Assembly: GCA_036524005.1 (NCBI GenBank)
Contig: DATDDB010000133.1
Location: 1-54,062 of the forward strand
DNA from: DATDDB01 sp036524005
GTDB lineage: Bacteria > Pseudomonadota > Gammaproteobacteria > Burkholderiales > Gallionellaceae
Length of the DNA: 54,062 bases
Direction of reading: 5' to 3'
Shown here piece by piece: positions 52,831-54,062 of this stretch. The translations under genes were made by a program, and so were the position numbers. The notes beneath the pieces are model-generated. The model saw only the letters and a list, made by a program, of their open reading frames with translations. It was not told the DNA's origin and ran no database searches. Within the stretch, counting starts at the first letter, position 1. Each line of letters starts with the position of its first letter.

Positions 52831-53733
52831 TTAATCTACCTTCATCGGCAGGATGACCATCTGCTGGCCGCGCAGGGAATTATCCGACTGAAGATAATCG
52901 GCTATAGCGTCGGGATTTGAGTATCTGGCTCCTGCAAAAAATGAATGAGCTCCGACCCCTATACCTATATACTCCCGGTTGTGCCAGCAATTATAGTTAT
53001 GCCTGCACTCCCTGCCGGGTTTAGCGAAATTGGACACCTCGTACTGCACATATCCTGCATCAGTTAATCCATCTATAATAAGGGAATACATATCGGCAAC
53101 GATATCATCATCAGGGAGAACCAGCTCTTTCTTATTATAGCTGTCCCAGAACGGTGTACCATCCTCCAGTATCAGGCTGTATATAGAGACATGCTCAGGG
53201 TTTAGCCTGATGATTGTATTGAGGTCGTTATTTAATATTTCCATATCCTGATTGGGAGTACCAAACATCAGGTCTATATTTATATTATCAAATATATCCC
53301 TGGCCAGATGATAGCTTTCTATCGCCTGCTGTGATGAATGGAGCCTCCCGAGAGTTTTCAATACATTATCATCAAAACTCTGCACCCCGAAAGATACCCT
53401 ATTTATCCCCAATTGCTTATATTCTTTTAATTTTAATTCACTGCTCGAGGCTGGGTTTATCTCAATGGACACCTCAGTTTCAGGCACAAAATATGGTTTT
53501 ATCTTATCTATAAATGAAGATAAAACAGGTAATGGCATAATAGACGGGGTACCGCCGCCAAAATATACCGTATCGAAGGAAATATCCTTGTGACTTTGTA
53601 AGTAAAAATCAAGCTCTTCACACATCTTCTGAGCCAGATGCCCCATCTTATCAAAGTCTTTGTCATAGGAGGCAAAGTCACAATACCGGCACTTGGATTG
53701 GCAAAAAGGCCAGTGGATATACAATCCGTACAT
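52831..53733 (-). CDS. HemW-like radical SAM protein, C-terminally truncated/fused
   Basis: 300 residues. HemW-type cluster motif CQSKCRYCDF (Cys11, 15, 18, then Asp-Phe in place of the fourth Cys of HemN), with FDTVYFGGGTPSIMP, NRVSFGVQSFDDNVLKTLGR and FGTPNQDMEILNNDL. The family is normally about 380 residues; this frame ends just after GIGVGAHSFFAGARYSNPDA. The last ~15 residues (SLRGQQMVILPMKVD) are encoded by GC-rich DNA, while everything upstream is AT-rich with ATA, TTA and AGG codons. Those residues look like the tail of a different gene joined in frame near 52880. Function would be haem insertion by analogy, but this version lacks the C-terminal domain. Confidence 0.6.
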   Translation of the reverse strand: MYGLYIHWPFCQSKCRYCDFASYDKDFDKMGHLAQKMCEELDFYLQSHKDISFDTVYFGGGTPSIMPLPVLSSFIDKIKPYFVPETEVSIEINPASSSELKLKEYKQLGINRVSFGVQSFDDNVLKTLGRLHSSQQAIESYHLARDIFDNINIDLMFGTPNQDMEILNNDLNTIIRLNPEHVSIYSLILEDGTPFWDSYNKKELVLPDDDIVADMYSLIIDGLTDAGYVQYEVSNFAKPGRECRHNYNCWHNREYIGIGVGAHSFFAGARYSNPDAIADYLQSDNSLRGQQMVILPMKVD

Positions 53734-53755
53734 AATTAAACTACCAAAAAGCTAA

Positions 53756-54062
53756 CTAATTTCCGCGGTTAAAATCGTTCTTGGCCTTTCTGATGTTATA
53801 CACGAGGGCATCGGCCATGTTTTTAAATAGCTCAGCGACGTTCTCCATGCTGTCGAGCTCATCTTTTGCCTTTGCCTGATACTCTTCTACGAATTGGTTC
53901 GCCTCAACTATATTCCTAGATAACTCGACCATCTCCTGCATGCTCATGTTCTGATTGCTTTTCAGTCTCTCATACAGGCTAATGAGCATCTCTTTATTTG
54001 TACTGTAGCTTTTCATGTTGGACAGGCTCGATTCTATCTCCATGAGTATAGATGAGAAATGG
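53756..54062 (-). CDS. Small helical protein, unknown, probably continues beyond window
   Basis: At least 95 residues after an ATG at 54043, in AT-rich DNA. Strongly helical with heptad-like spacing (EMVELSRNIVEANQFVEEYQ, then LDSMENVAELFKNMADALVY), no Cys, no signal peptide. The frame stays open to the window end (reading FSSILMEIESS) and no ribosome-binding site precedes the ATG, so the 5' end is likely outside. I do not recognise the family. It is 22 bases upstream of the hemW-like gene and in the same direction. Confidence 0.55.
   Translation of the reverse strand, partial: HFSSILMEIESSLSNMKSYSTNKEMLISLYERLKSNQNMSMQEMVELSRNIVEANQFVEEYQAKAKDELDSMENVAELFKNMADALVYNIRKAKNDFNRGN

Overview
The first ~52.85 kb is dense, GC-rich DNA with a betaproteobacterial gene set and gene order: surE-pcm-nlpD, zipA-ligA, glnE divergent from a yhdP-like gene, fmdB-DUF502-aspS, a monomeric isocitrate dehydrogenase, and nudB-nadA. 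It is best read as a chromosomal stretch from a betaproteobacterium, possibly of the Nitrosomonadales/Gallionellaceae type; that placement is inference from gene content, with no rRNA or marker alignment behind it. No tRNA, rRNA, CRISPR array, insertion sequence or prophage was seen. The last ~1.2 kb (about 52880-54062) is AT-rich with different codon use. It begins inside a hemW-like gene that lacks its usual C-terminal part, so it looks like either a foreign insertion or an assembly chimera.

Layout. 1-6.1 kb: RsuA-type pseudouridine synthase (partial), an HI0933-type flavoprotein, an exported protein of unknown function, a membrane diguanylate cyclase, an ankyrin protein and a methyltransferase. 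6.1-10.6 kb: a single-domain cNMP-binding protein, two small membrane proteins, PBP1B, a TPR lipoprotein and a KTSC protein. 10.6-19.4 kb (all minus strand): an ATP-grasp-like protein, an exported chalcone-isomerase-fold protein, a thiolase, moaC-moaE-moaD-mobB, an unusual HTH/2Fe-2S/ferredoxin-reductase fusion, cysG and an MscS channel. 19.4-24.4 kb: surE-pcm-nlpD, a radical SAM enzyme, an outer-membrane phospholipase A and a TlpA-like thioredoxin. 24.4-33.4 kb: glnE (minus), then yhdP-like, a nitrilase-superfamily amidase and tldD (plus). 33.4-39.4 kb (minus): rluE-fmdB-DUF502-aspS, a secreted RNase Sa/barnase-type nuclease with its barstar, a hairpin-rich spacer, then nudB-nadA. 39.4-42.2 kb: monomeric icd and a second TlpA-like protein. 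42.3-52.1 kb (minus): hpt, galU, ligA, zipA, a three-PAS GGDEF/EAL protein coupled to a shortened substrate-binding lipoprotein, and nagZ. 52.2-52.8 kb: an OmpA-family protein and a strong hairpin. Then the AT-rich tail.

How the genes work together. Many belong to envelope and cell-wall upkeep (PBP1B, NlpD, NagZ, ZipA, PldA, YhdP-like, MscS, OmpA-like). Cofactor genes cluster (molybdopterin: moaC/E/D, mobB; sirohaem: cysG; NAD: nadA; folate: nudB). Two c-di-GMP enzymes are present. Start-stop overlaps of the ATGA/GTGA type occur at moaE/moaC, surE/pcm, pcm/nlpD, fmdB/DUF502, galU/hpt and SBP/GGDEF-EAL, implying translational coupling.

The items most worth following up are the HTH-ferredoxin-reductase fusion, whose flavin and nucleotide motifs are eroded; the RNase/barstar pair with the competing-hairpin spacer beside it; the substrate-binding protein that has lost about 100 residues while staying coupled to a c-di-GMP enzyme; and the composition break at the right end.
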